A stretch of DNA of 64,000 bases from Nautilus pompilius. Its lineage: Eukaryota > Mollusca > Cephalopoda > Nautilida > Nautilidae. How positions within the stretch are numbered: the first letter of the stretch is position 1; each line of letters starts with the position of its first letter. Under the pieces are notes generated by a model. It did not search any database. It was not told where the DNA came from and saw only the letters and a program-made list of their open reading frames with translations. The DNA is taken from assembly GCA_018389105.1 (NCBI GenBank), contig JACATO010002189.1, positions 397,001 to 461,000 on the forward strand, in the 5' to 3' direction. The position numbers were made by a program, and so were the translations under genes. Shown here piece by piece: positions 23,501 through 38,500 of this stretch.

Positions 23501-26500
23501 ATTGGAGATGTGAAAAGCAGAAAGGTTGTAGCAGAAGGATGAAGACACTGTCATTGTCATCCAGGTTACTCTATCAGAACACCCCTCCCCACCAGATACT
23601 GCAGGCATTTTTGCTCTAAAATCTGTACACGAAATGAAGCAATTAGCTGACAATCTGTGGAAGCTATAGTAGCATCATACTACAATTGTACAGTAAATTT
23701 TTCTCTGAGTGCAGTTGGCTCATTGCCTAAAAAGGAAACATTGGCATGAATGATTAGATGGAAGAGGACAGCTCCTGATAGTGACGATATAAGCAAAGAC
23801 CTAAAACTCATGACCAGAGGGGACCCATTTTTGGCATTTGAAAATGAGCAAGTAGTCATACTAACAACATCTGAAAATCTAGATCTCTTGTCCACAAATC
23901 CACACTGGTTTTACAATGACACATTTGACAGCACACCTTTAGGAGCCTAACTACACTGTCCATGTCATTATTGATGAAACCTGCACTCTGTCCTTGGTAT
24001 ACTGTGTAACGAAGAACAAAAATGAGGAGAGACAACAACATGTTCAGTTACATGAAGAACATTAGAAACATGAATCCTGAGTCAGTTACAGTCGACTTTG
24101 AATGAGCAGTACTGAACAGCATCAGAAAGCATTTTTTTAACCACCACAGTTTTTGGATGTTTTGTCCATTTTGCTCAATGTTTGTGATGCAATATTCAGT
24201 CTATTGGACTGCAAGCATAGTATATGGAACTGGAAAATTCTCTACTGATTAAAAGTATACAGGCACTTGCATTTGTTCCACCAAATGATGTTGTTGACAT
24301 GTTTAATGCTCTGATGGTCTCTGTCAGTAAGAAAATGGATGAAAGAATAGCAAACTTTTTCGGCCTATGAGGTCTGTCGAAAAAGTATCCGACCTTAGGC
24401 TGGAGAAAAAAAAATTACGTACTTGGTGGGGTTCAATTGCTGATCCCCTTTGAAGTAGGCCCCTTGTGCCTCCACACACTTAGCCCAGCGATCCTTTCAC
24501 TGCTCGAAGCACGTCTGGAATGCTTCTTCCTGAATGGCTCTCAGCTCCGCTGTCGCATTCTGCATGATGTCCTCTCAGCTCTTAAAGTTGGAGCCTTTTA
24601 GTGGCATCTTCATTTTTGCGAACAACCAGAAGTCAGGAAACATGTCTGGAGAGTAGGGAGCCCGCCGAATGAGCGAAATGCCTTTCTTTGCCAAGAAACC
24701 TTGGATCAGCTGCGACAAATGAGCCGGGGCATTGTCATAATGCAGCTGCCAGTTTTGCGAGGCCAACAGATCCGGTCTCTTGCGCCGAACTGCATTAAGA
24801 AGACATCGGAGGACTTCCTGATAGTACTCCTTTGTAACTGTTTGTCCTTCTGGTGCATATTCGTGATGCACAACCCCTCGGTAGTCGAAGAAAACAGTCA
24901 GCATCACCTTGATTTTTCTCCAGACCTTGGCAATGTTGGGTGCTTCCACTGTGATGACTGAGCTTTGGATTCCGGGTCGTACCAGTGCACCCACATCTCA
25001 TCTCCAGTTATCACAGTATTCTGGAACTCAGGATCCCTGTTGGCAGTATCCAGCAGGTCCTGCGCAACCTCAAGATGAAGTTGTTGTTCCTGAGAAAACA
25101 GCTGGGGCACAAATTTCGCTGCTAATCTGCGCAAGCCCAAATCCTCCTCTAAATTGCATGTGCAGAATCTTTACTGGTCCCAACCTCATCACCAATTTTC
25201 CGCACCGCCAAACGACGATCCTCCATTATCAAGGTCCGTACTTTCTCGATAACAATTGCATTGCGGCTTGTTGACAGCCTCCCAGAACACTGCTGACTCC
25301 ACCAATGTGCGGCCATCTTTGAACAACACCTCTGGCATTGTCACCAAAAGCCTGTTTAATTTTGCGAATTGTTTCCGCTTGGGTATCACCAAGCTTTTGG
25401 CAAAACTTAATGCAAGATCGCTGCTCCACACGTTCCATCATCACAGGTGAAATGAGAATGTGACGAGTAAGTAGTACAGCACCTCACATGCTGGCTGCCT
25501 GACAGTGACTGATGCATCCAGCAAGCCTGCCAAAAACCACACATGCGCATGAAGGCATGCGGCTCCACTATGCACACTTTTGCCTCCCTAACATCATTAC
25601 TTCTCACGGGAAAAAATAAAGTTGGATACTTTTTCGACAAACCTCGTATTTTTAGATGAAATTTTGACCAAGCAGGCTGTGATGGGATAAAACACAGCCA
25701 CAAAACAAAAGGTACAACATCATTAATAATCATCTGAAGATACTAGTTGCCAACTATGCTAATGAAGACAGACTTGCATATCTGAGGGTGATTGCTCATA
25801 ATTTGTGACACGCATGATTTTAATTCTCAGAGATTCACTGCTATTACGTTTCTGTTGTTTCAGAATGTTTGCTTTATGTTGTGTTTGTAATAAATTATTT
25901 ATGTATTCTATTCTATTATTGTTGGCATAACACCTGCGCACACTTAAATCTACTATATTAAATTATTGTATTGACTTAAATTTGTATAAAATTTAAAAAT
26001 AAAATAAATTCTGTTACTTTGAAATTCATTTTATATATATAATTCAAATATATTTCCACTTTTTTTTGTGATTCCAGAAGTGTTGCTAGGCACTGGCACA
26101 CTATATGTATCGTGCATAGTAACCGTCTTGGTGAACTTGCCTGCAGCTAACCAGCTTATGGTCAACTGTCTTGTGGCATCCTGACCACAGTGAATAGTCC
26201 TAGACCCAGCTAAAGAAGGGTAACTTCATTAAATAGGTGGGGAGAAAAATGCTTTCTAAAACTGCATTATTATTTTAAAAATTTTTTTTTTTTTTTTACA
26301 CTTTTAGAACTTGCCAGAGATGCACTTAATAAAACAGGTCAATATAGGGTGATTGCTGGAATTATCTCTCCAGTTAGTGATCATTATCAGAAACAGGTAA
26401 GTCAGCTCTTTTTTACAGCAAAAAAATTTCTTGGTTTATTGTGTGTCTCTAAGGTGGGATTACAAGATATAGGGCTTTTTTTTTATATTGGCAACAAGTA

Positions 26501-29500
26501 TGGGAGGTGTCAGCCAGAAAATGTTGAATTTTGTATCCTATATTCTTATCAGCCCAGTAAGGGCTACTATCACACCAGAAATTCGTAAATCTTTATAAAA
26601 TTTTTTTTTGTTTTTGTTACAACTGTTTTTGATCTTTAGCTAGACGTAGACATTCTGCTTATCTTCAGACTTTGATTAACTTGGAGCACTGAATATAATT
26701 AGTTTTTTAAGACAATTGTCTTCAAAGTAGTGGGTTTATTTCAGCTGGATGTCATCTTTTCTGAGGCATTCAATTAGACTTTAGCTCATCAAATTATATA
26801 ATTTAAATAATTTTTATTTGCTCAGTGTCAAGAAAATTTCCAAATAAAAAAAAAAATTGGAGGTGTACTTTTATGTACTTTTACTTTCTTAACAAAAACA
26901 TGTAGTATAATTCTTTTAATCCAACAGGTACCAGACCACACAGTTGCTAGATTAGATAATGTGCCAGTTTGTATCCACATAGTTAAATAATAGGCATAAT
27001 TTACCTAAAGGAAATCACAATGACAATAACTCACTTATAATAGAGATTTATGGTAAAACATACTAAACAATACTGTAATAGAAACTTACCTAAATAAAGT
27101 GAATGAACAGTACTGTATGTAGCAGATGGTGGCTTTCCTTATGTACAGTACTGGTAGGACAAAACACAGTATAATTTTACCGTAGTGCTAATGTTAACAA
27201 AACCCTCTTCCTTTTCATTCTGCAGCTAGTTGAAGGGTTATTCTTTGACATCGACAAAAAATAATTTCAAGAAATGAATGTTTATTGGAGAAATAAGAAC
27301 TTATTTTCACAGAACATTAAATATCTAAACAGTGGCAAGCGCAGGAAGGCGACTGGTTCACAATGCCGCTGCATAGCAGTGATAAATTACATTAGCTTGG
27401 TCTGCTGTTGGTGCATTAGAAGTGGCAGATCACAGGTTTTTGAATTACACAAATTTTACCGTATTGTAGTAAACTTGATTATCTGGGGTAATGATGCGGT
27501 GAGAAATTCAGATAAAGCAAAAATACAAATAGTACAAAACACTTGTAAATTAGGCTTTAACAATGCATTTATAATTACCTCTGAGAACATAACTGTTTTT
27601 AGGCTTTTCATGCCCTTTTCAAAATAGAGCAAAGAGTACAAGGCAGTGCTGCATTTTTGTCATGGTTCATCTTACATAAAAAAACTTCTCATTGTTCATT
27701 GCATCTAAGGTTTGTATGATGCCAAGTTTTAAACAGATTGGACCATGTTTTGTGACAAAAAGGAAATGGGGGGGATTAGTTATCTTTGACAACTTTGGTG
27801 GTAAATTTTTTTTATCTTTGATTTTAAAAAAAAAATTCTTAAACCAGGAAAAAGTCCCAACTCCAATGAGGTAGGTGGGCATTTTTTTTAGTATATAAAG
27901 CTTTTTAAATTTAATAAGTAATAGGAACTTAAGAGAATTGATCTATAGATTTTATTTCTAACTATCAGACTGCTGCAAAATCACTGTTAAAGTGGTTGCT
28001 GATTTCTTCCTAATCAAATCCTTCATAGTTTTTGTTATTGTCCAGAATAATTTTGTATTATGATGCTATAATCTTAACAGGATTCACTGGATTCCACACT
28101 CTAATCACTTCATAAAATGCATCCAAACTCTCAGCTTTTTCCAGAATGATTTTAAGTCATTTTCTATGTCTATGTTATTGTGATAATCTCACTTGGTAAA
28201 GTTTTTTCATGCAAGTTTTCATTCCCTGGTCCATAGGCTGAATTATTGACACCACATTCAGTAGTAGACATTTCACTAAATTGTTATCTTCTGATTTGAA
28301 AACCCATTTGTTGAGATGGGAGAATGCATTGTCTAATAGCAGAACTGCTTTTTTTTTTTTTTTTGTTTGTAAGTGTTCTAGGACTCTGACAACAAACTTT
28401 TTGTCAAACTATTCTTCCGAAAATGGCACGTTATATCCATGCTTTTCTATGGGTAAAATAGTCTACTGATAGGTCTGATAGTTCAGTTTCTCTAAACAAT
28501 CATAGCTTCTTAACTTTACTGATCATACAAAATTTAAATTTGTGTGAACTGGCCATACATTTGTGCAGCATATAGATGTCAGCCTTTCTCTACTGGATTT
28601 GTGGCTGGGTAAAATCCTCTACAGTAAATGTTTCCAGTAAAGTCTGGTTTTGTTTGCATTGTATATCTACTTTGATCGCAAGTTTTTCTCTTTAAATTTC
28701 TGAAAATCTTGATGAATATTATCAGCAGCTAACTGATCCTTATTTAACCTTTTGCCTTGAATGCTGTACCATTGCTTAAATTGTGTAAATCACCCAAGTG
28801 ATGCATTAAAATCACCTTCCATTCCTAATGCATAAAAAAAAACCTTTGTTTAGCACAAATTGGTCTAGACAGTCTTTCCGCTCTTTGTTGGTTGAACCAA
28901 TGCTGCTGGCTTTGCTGTCCAGTTTCTGGTACATTGACTTTATTGATTTATGCTTAAATAAACCACTTGACAAGTTTGAGCTAATTGCATACAAGATTCA
29001 TTGTTCCTTCTATTAATCATGAAATTCACCAATTTGGAATATTCCAGAAAGCTGTTTTGCTGTACTACCTTTTCCAAGTTTTTCTATTATTTCAAGCTTT
29101 CCTCGAATCATTAGTATTGCATACTTATGCATATTTACTAACATTGAGAAAGAATACAGCGCAGTGCAATTACAATTAACCAAAAACAAAAAATAATTTA
29201 ACACTTTACACTTGCAACAATAATAGGTAGGATTACAATGACATTGGTTGGTTGACTTTCATTTCAATGAGTATGAGTGTGCTGCATGTGGATTCAGCCT
29301 AAAAATAATACCAGCACATGTAGAAGTTGCAAACAAGAGAGAAATGGCTAAAAGAAAGAAAGGTCAGTGATACTGTTGAGTGGTGCCAGCTTGATGAAAA
29401 CTTGTAAACAGGTTTTTGTAGAGAAGAAAGTTCACAAGCTTTCCTACCTTTGATGGCTCTAGTTATATTTTTTGTATGGCACAGTTAATCTGCATCCTGG

Positions 29501-32500
29501 ATAATCTGTCCACAGACAATTGAGAGTTGACTGTATTTGTCTTATGTTTTATCTAAAAGATATTTTGCAGAATTTATGCCTATATTTTTTTCTAAAAATT
29601 GGCAATAACTTTGGGTTGTCAAATTATCATCTTTGTGAGCAAGTTTATTTTGGATTTTACTTTTGATAAATTCATTTTATTAATTTGATGACCACTGAAA
29701 ACATATCCTTTTATATATATATATAAAAGTTCATGATTGCCTACTGTTAAAAAAAAAAGACAAACTTTGAGATGTTTTTGCTCTCTGAATTTTGCAAGAG
29801 GATAAAATTCATGAAATTTCTACTCTGAAAAGAGGATGCTACACTACGTTACACCTATGTTCATTTACAGATTTTAGAACATTGGCAAATTCTTGAAATA
29901 GAAATCTTACAAATGTAATTACTTATAGCAATCTAAAAAAAAAAAACATTGAGATGCTATTTTTACTCAGCGGGAATCATTTATTCTTGGAGTTGCTAAA
30001 AATTATTCTTTTAAAGACAACTGAATTGTATAGCATTATGAAAAAAAAAATAATGATTTCATTTTACTTGTCTTTAATATGTAGTAATTATGTAATGTTC
30101 TGCAGAATGCAAATCTTTTAAAAATTTTGAGAATTGAATTGAGGTTGAATGTTATAGCATGATAAAAATTTGTGGTAGTGTTTCTGCATCTGGTTTCAAA
30201 GTAAAATCCTGCTCTGTTATCTTTTTTTGTTGTTATGTCAGTAAGGTTAGTATTGATCAAAAGATTTTGCCAGCAGAGTCAAGGTTATCTTCATGAAATT
30301 TTATTGGTTTGACCTACCAAACTGTTGGTCTTTATTTAAACTAAAATGACTTGCATGTGTAGACTGCTTATGGAGAAAATCTTTGGGTCAAAAAGAAATT
30401 TGTTTGCAGTAGATTGCTAGTCAATAGTTAAAATTTAATAAAGGAAGGTGAACTGATGAGTTCAGGGAAAGCAGGTGTAGAAAGGGGTAGCAAAAATTGA
30501 CCTTGTCAGTGTAGAACTAGGGCTGAACTTTCACAAATCAATCAACTCAGCTACTTGATTGTTTTTGTCAGCTGAGAGAGAAATGATAATGGAATGCTTG
30601 ATGATGTGACTGGACTATATAATTTAGTTTTCCAAAATGAAATGTTGAAAGTTCAGCAGTCTTTTTTTCTTTTTTTTTTTTCAGATTCAGATAAAATTTG
30701 TTTTTTCATTATCGAAAGAAAACACTGGAACCTGTTTAAAATGTGGAATGTGTCTACTCGCATGTTTGTAATTGCTTGCTTTAATATTTCTGCTACATTT
30801 TGGTTTGCATTCTTGGTTTTCCTGTGGAAAGAAGTCATTTCGTTAATAGAGCTTTTAAAATATTAACAGACTGTTGCTATATCATAAATCTAGACAGTTC
30901 GCATCAAACAAATATAAAATGGCTTCCAAATATCTATTAACAAGCTGGGGTTGCTATAAAAGTTAATTGCCTTAGACTAAGTAATCAACTGCCAGGTAGA
31001 CATACTTAATTAAATTAAATGGTTCGTGTGTGTGTCTCTGTTGGGAATTACTATGTAGCTCTCTTATTTAATTAATCTAATGAAAACATTAAGGTACATT
31101 TAATGAAATGTTAACATTTTTCATTTTCTGAATGAAAGATGTGTGAGTGATGGTGTGATAATAGGTTATTTGTAGGTGGAATCATATACTTATAGTATTC
31201 TTATGTACTAATAAAACACAGTATTGAAATTACTTAGCTTTTCCGACTCAAATTTTAATTTTATTTTAATGAACATCTTAGCCAGTGTGAATTTTTTGTT
31301 GCATCTGTTCAGTTCTGAGATTTTCTTAAAGAAACTTGACATTTCAGACAAATTATGTTAAATATGCTGAACTTGGATAGTTGGTACAAAAAATGCTTCA
31401 GTGAAGGACAGATTCATTCATTCTGCTTGTCATTTTGTATTTAATTTTTCCTTTTTAACACAGTATGTCATATATGTAGTTGTCTTTGGTAATTCAAAAT
31501 TTAGTTATTCAATTTCATTAATCGATGAAAAAAAACTAAAAACTATATATGTACAAGTGTTGTAGATTTTTTCTCCCACAAAACTTCATTTTTATTATTC
31601 TTCACATACATATTAGCAGTTATGAGTAAAGTTAAAATTATAATATGCATCAAAATTGCCTAGACTATACATTCCATTAAAATTACAATTATTGATTTTT
31701 TAAAAATATTGGTTTGATTTTATTAATCAATACATGGTTTCAAATAAGAAAACAAATGATTGAAAAAAAATTTTTTTTAATAGAGATTTGTTTTCTCCAT
31801 TTCATAACTGAATTTTTTTTTTCAGAAAGATTAAAAAGTGTGAGGGGAAAGGAAATAGTCAGGAGTATGTGCACAAAAACAAAAAAAAAAATGTTAAACA
31901 TTCTACTCCAAATTATCATCATTGCTGCTACCTTTGAGATCAGACATTAGAAGCACCTGAGGCAATACTCTATCTTTTGGGCAGGATATTTGGTTTTACA
32001 GCCAACTGGTGAACTTATTCTTGAAACCATGTGATTAGGGTGAAATATTTTCGCATTGGAGCTCTCTTTGCTGATGCAGGGATATGCATCAAGCCAGTTT
32101 CTGCATAACCATGTTCTGTAATTAGTTTTGACATGCCATGCATGGAAACATTCTTTCTAATTTTGCATTTGTGAAAGGAGTACACAACAGATGTAGAATG
32201 TTGTCACACTCCTTTTATATGATTGGATGTAAAAACATAGTTCCATATTTTCAAATAATACTCCAACTTTTTGTTTTGCAAGATTGGCATAATGTAAGTT
32301 TTCAAAGTATTCTATTTAGTGATAAGGCTGTGCATGTCACAACCATTCTTTGATGACAAATTTTGAAAAGAACAGCAATTTTGAGAATTGCACTTTCACC
32401 AAATTGCTGTTTCGTATTAGTAGGCTGTGTGCTGATGTTCAAGAAGATTAACCAAATCAATTGAAAGCTTGTTCCATGCTCTTGTGAATTCTAGCAGCAT

Positions 32501-35500
32501 CAGGAGACTTCACCAATTTGATACTTAAATGTGTCTGATAGAACTCCTTCATTTAGAAACTGAACATATTAATTCTTGATCCATGACACTCACGTCTTTA
32601 CTACCATTGTTTAAAACTGGATAATAGTGAGCTTTTGGCGGATTCTATGTCAATGCTTCCTTTTCAACTTTAGTGATAGAGTTGATGTTTTGCTACAGAA
32701 CACTGCAATATCTGTAACTGAGTTAGTACTTTTTGTCAGTATCTTTAATGATAGTGTCTGTAAATATTTTGGCAGCACAATTGGTTAAATAACTTTTAGT
32801 ACATTCTGCCATATTCTTTTTAAAGTTGAAGCTTGAGTAGATCATTATAATCACTGAATAGACATTCTTAGAGGATAGTACACTTACATTTTTTGCATAA
32901 ATTATCTTTGTCTTTATCAAGTATCTTCCTAAGTCCACTATATATCGGTGATTAGTTAACGATGGGTTCTGCACCTATTTTACTTTTAAATAAAAGTGTA
33001 GCAGCAAGTTTATGCTGTTCTCCATTAACATGTTTTTTAACACTCCTTTGATATGTTGGAACTACCTGGTTTGATCCATGACAAGGAGAAATGTTATGAT
33101 GTTTTATTTTCTACTATTATTTACATTCATAAAACCTAAAACCAAAAACAAATTATATTTGAAAAGAAGAAAAATTTTCCAAAATAAACAAGCGTCTTTT
33201 TTTCCCAGGGTCAGCAACTATGATGTTCAAATTTGAAGCTTAACTTTACCATTCTCTACATCATGTCTTAACTGTGGTGGTTTTGAAGACATAACCACTA
33301 CAATTGACTCTGTGAACAAACTAAAAATTCTTGGTGTAAAAAAGTCATTTTTGATTTAGTTTTTATGAGATTATACGTAAAGTATTGGCCTTAATAGTAG
33401 AAAACACATGACAAACTTGGAAAACTAGTCTCACATTGGAGACTGTAATCCTTTGTTAAAAGTTTAAGAAATCTAAAACCTTAAAGGAGCATTTAAGATA
33501 GTTTACTAAAGGTAAAAGAAAATATAAAGAAATGGATTTGGGATTTTCTTAATTTTGCTATCATTTGGTTGGTGATTAAATAAAAGTGATGCAAAATAGC
33601 AAACTCTTATTTTGAATCCTGCAATATCTATTACTATTTTTATTGCTTAGCAAAAAAAAAGAAGGAAAATAAAGCAAACAATAGCTTGGTGAACCCTGCC
33701 CTGACTTTTGAGGTTTAAGGATTGCTTACAGCAGTGAACTAGGAGGGGGGGGGGACAGTCAGCCTTGGTGGCCAAGCAAGTTCCTAAGATACAGTTGGAG
33801 GCCTTCTGATTGGTGGTCAGGGCTCAAGTCAGTCAATGGTTACTCATGATACTGCCTCCCGTGCCTGAAAAACCCTATGAGAACTTTTCATTTTTCAGAT
33901 GTGGGAGGAAATTGCAATGCTCACTGGAAACTAATGCAGTCAATAAAGAAAAGTGAGGGAGGTATGCCAAACCATGCCAGTCCCAACCTAGATTTGAACT
34001 CTGGCCCTCACTTATAGCAATCTAATAGCTTACCACTGGGCTTGGTTAACTTAAACTGCAATACTTAAATCTTTATTAGCATTTAATATGAATATAGAAC
34101 AACTGGAAAAATGTTAAATGTTCTAAATAATATGAATAACTTATAAAGTAAAGCTTTAGCATTTACAAAAAAAGGTTTCTTAATGCTTTTAGTAGGTGAA
34201 ATGTTAGAGTTATGTAGTATTTGTATTGATATCCCCCATTTCTTAAAATACATATTTTTCACTTTATTATTTTATTGTTATGTTCTAATGGTAGAACTTG
34301 TAATGCATATTGTTTACATTAATTCAAATTAGCGTACTTCATTAATCTTTCTGCTCTTGCATCAATGATTTTTGATAATTATACTGGTGATAAGATTAAC
34401 ATTACATTCTATTCAAATTGTCTAAGCTAATTAATAATACAAAATTATTTGCTCTTTTTTAGGGTCTGATAGAAATAAAACACCGATATAATATGATCAA
34501 GCTGGCTTTAAAAACTTCTGATTGGATCAGGTGAGGCAAAATTAATTAATTCTATTGGTTCTAATTACTACGCATACTTAAAAACAACAAAAAAAAAACA
34601 TGCCCCACTTAAGTCCCGGAAAGCTATTAAAAACACACATTTTGTCTGCATTCATAAATATCTTTAGCAAATGCTAAACTCCTTTGGGAATATTTTGCAC
34701 ATGAATATCATCTTTCAAAGAATCTACTTTGTAGACAGGATAATCTTTGATTATTGTAATTACAAATACTAAATGGAAATCAGTCATCTCAATTTAAATG
34801 ACTTGTAGCCAACTATAGAGTTCATTTCACCATTGAAGTATCTGTACCGGTTATAAACATACATTTGATTTATGATATTCACTATGTACCTCCCTACCTA
34901 TATGCATGCATTGTGTCCCTGTAGTGTTCACAGAATATTGATTGCCCTGTTAGGTAATACTTTGGAAAGCACTCTTTCATGTGGTGCTCTCTATTTAAGT
35001 AATGCATGGTGATTTTGTTAAGGACCATTTTTGTGCTTTTAGTATATTAGGTCTTTCTACTACAAGGCAAATTCTTTCCCACGCTTTCATTCATTTGAAA
35101 TTCTTGCAGCAAGCAGCATGTCATCTTGTAAAATAGAATACCAAAAATAGCAAGCTACACATTCATGTTCAAGCCAGATGCTGCAAACTATGCAAAATCT
35201 AGACAACTGGTATGGTGACAAGGAAGTTTGGTGTGGACAAAAAAAGAAATCAAGCGAGGATGCATTACTTGAGATAACAAAACAGTTAGCTGGAAATAAT
35301 CAAAAGGTTTTTGGCTAAAACTATTGTGGAATATAAGTCACAAAGAAACAGATGGAAGTTGTTGAGGCACATCAAATTTTTTATCTTTGCTAGTCACTGA
35401 GATTTCTGTGCAGATGCTGGATAGTTTTAAAAATGGAAGTAGTGATATGCCATTCAACATCAGGAGGAAAAGTGGAAACATTTCACTGGCACATCATTAG

Positions 35501-38500
35501 AATGCAACAGTTCTACAAATGCTTTGTTGCTGATGTTGGAAACATGTATGAGACTTATCTATTTTGACATGCTAGACAATGCGATGCAACTTTGTAAACC
35601 AATTGCAGTTGATTCATATCCAAAATTCTAACATGTTAATGGAAGTAAGTGTGCATACATGGGGAATGCATTCCCTGAGTTTGTAGATTTTGCCAATGGT
35701 GGTGCCACTCTTGCTACATGATGTTACATCTGACATGTCTTCCTTTGTATATTTGCTTACAGTGTTATCAAATGTGTTGCTTTACCTGCAGATATACCTG
35801 TGAACAGTTTCTCTCCAAGATTGTATAGTGCTTGGGAAGTTTTTCTGCAACATTGAATGTAAAACAGGGGTAGGATTACATTTCTTATTATGACAGAGGT
35901 ATTTGTTGAGGTCCATGTAACTTTTTGGTCATTGGGTATTTATGGATATCTATAGATTGGTTTGTCAGTATTTTGTTTTTCTTAAGTAAATTACAAAAAT
36001 GTTATTAGTCACCCTGAGATTTCTTCATTTAGTGAATGTTTTGACTTATTCAGTTATTCAGATTTTTGCATCAGGAAAGATTCATTCACATGCTAATTTG
36101 TGTCTATGGTACATTGATTATAACACAATCATGTTTTCTAAAACCTTAAAATGACAGAATGAGTCGAGATCTGTTTGTTATCTTCTGTTTTTAAATATTC
36201 TTTAGACTTGATACATGGGAAGGTGAACAGAAGACTTGGGTAGAGACTGCACATGTTCTGGCTCACCATAAAGCTGTATTAGACATTGATTACAATGCTA
36301 ACATGTCACCCACCAAGAAATCAAAGATGGATGAAACTGAGATTATTTCAAATGGTAAGAAAAATAAATTAAACATACTGTATGTAGTGACACATTTTGT
36401 ATATGCAATTCAGACTGTTAAAAGTTGAATGATAGGTTTTACTTGTAAAAATAATTTTTAATGGTTTAGTGTTCTGTAAGGAAATATTCTCTGGATATTT
36501 TGTATTAGTAAATATTGCATTTATAGTATAAATAATATTTTTTAAACATTTTAAACCAGTGCAGTGATTCAGTATCAGCAGAATTATAAAAATGAAATGG
36601 GATCAAAAATATGTAAAAAAAATATAATGAATTATACATTTTTTAAAATGTTTGTAGGCTTAAATAATGAGACACAAAACTTTGGTAAATCTATCTGTTG
36701 TTTTAGTTCTATGCAATGTGCTCATATTATCTGTAATGCTATTCTCAGTTTACCTTGAGTTAGACAACAGTTCTTTCCTTAAAGTTTGGATGATTCATGA
36801 TAAATTTGTGAGCCACCACATTTGTTCCAATATAGGTAGATTATTTTTGCCTTTTTTTGCTTTCTATAGTATAATTTTCTGATATTAACCTATTATGTGA
36901 ATTACTTAAACTTGGACTCAGTGAAGAAGAGTACATGTGAAAATACTGGAGTTCTTGCCTTTCACATTTGATTGGATTTTTCTAACTGTTTAATTCCTTT
37001 TGGACAAAACAAGTTTATGCTACATACTGTGTGTGCATCCATGTTAGTGGACATCATAATGAATCATTCTTTGACTTAGTTCTGTTGGATGGGTGATATC
37101 AGAAGGACAATCTTGGTAGTGAATGTGGATATAGCAAGTAATGGCATGTTGTTGTTGTGATGCTATGTTGAAGGCTTTGCAAGTTACTAGAAGTGATTTC
37201 ACTAAAATGAACTTTATGATGATGATAGCCACATGTTTATGAAAAATGTTAAGATCTTTGGCAATCTTTTGTTGATTGGCTGTACTGATCAGCCCATAAC
37301 ACAACCTTGGACAAATGGAGAAATATTACAGGATTCCCCTGTTTTTGGTGCACTGGTTATCTTTTCATTTACACATTTAACACAATTTAAATATGTAAAT
37401 TTTGACAAGATAGTCATTTATTGAAATTTGTAAATTAGTATGGCAGGACACTTAAAAAAAAAAAAAAAAAAACATTAAAGATTAAATATTAAAATGACTT
37501 AATTAAAGAGAAAATTGAATTTTGTTTACTGGAGATTGGAATTCTTCTAGAGGATTATAGTATATTTTATATATTTAACCCTTTACATAGTAAAGAATCC
37601 ACATGCTCTTGATTTTGTTGATTTTATGCAGTAAAAAGTAGTTAAAATATGAATTGTTGCTTGTAGATGAGAAAGACAAGAATATTCCATACATAAATGT
37701 GGCTGATAGTGACTGTATTCAGCTAAAATTGCTCTGTGGTGCTGATCTTTTGGAATCTTTTGGAAAACCAGGTTTATGGAAAGAAGAACATGTACGTATA
37801 TAAGATGATTAAAAAATTAGTAATATGAAAAGATCTTTAAAAATGTTATAGGTCTGCCTGTTATTATATCAATTTCTCTGTTCTAACATTTAGGCAGAAA
37901 AATACATCACTGACATAATACCACCAAGGTCTAAGAAAAAAAGTCGCTATTTTACATAAGAAAATTGAGTGTGAACAATTTTTGCATCTGTTACTTTAAC
38001 ATTTGCTACATCCAGTTTCTGAGAGAGTAACTATTTCATAATAATATAAGTGAATTAACATGTTGTATGAGCCAAAACGAAAAAATAAATTGTCAAAATT
38101 GACAATGAAACAGCAGAACATCGATAATTTAGTACATTTGGACCAACTAATTGCTGGATTTTGGATTTTGCCAGTTTCTAGAATCCTGAAGTGTATGGGA
38201 TACCAGAATGCTAGCCTAACACTGCATAACTTTACCATTGTTGTTTTATTTACTTGATGTAGTTTTTATGTTTCATTTAACTTTGTGTAAAAATATAATT
38301 ATATAAAATAAGTCTTACAAAACTATTTACTTAACAAAATATCTTCCTTGTTTCTGCTTCCAAAGTAAGCAGGTGAAGATGAAGGCAAAACAATTACATG
38401 GATGAGGGAGTGCAAGGAATGATGTTGGGTCAGTAGAGGTGAAGGCAACAGGAGAGGCAGGAATATATCCATTTCATGTATTGTAGGAACAGGTTTAGAA

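Noticed and set aside
34880..35850. Possible piggyBac transposase relic
   Set aside because: A few residues around 35,150 suggested it, but no catalytic motif aligned.
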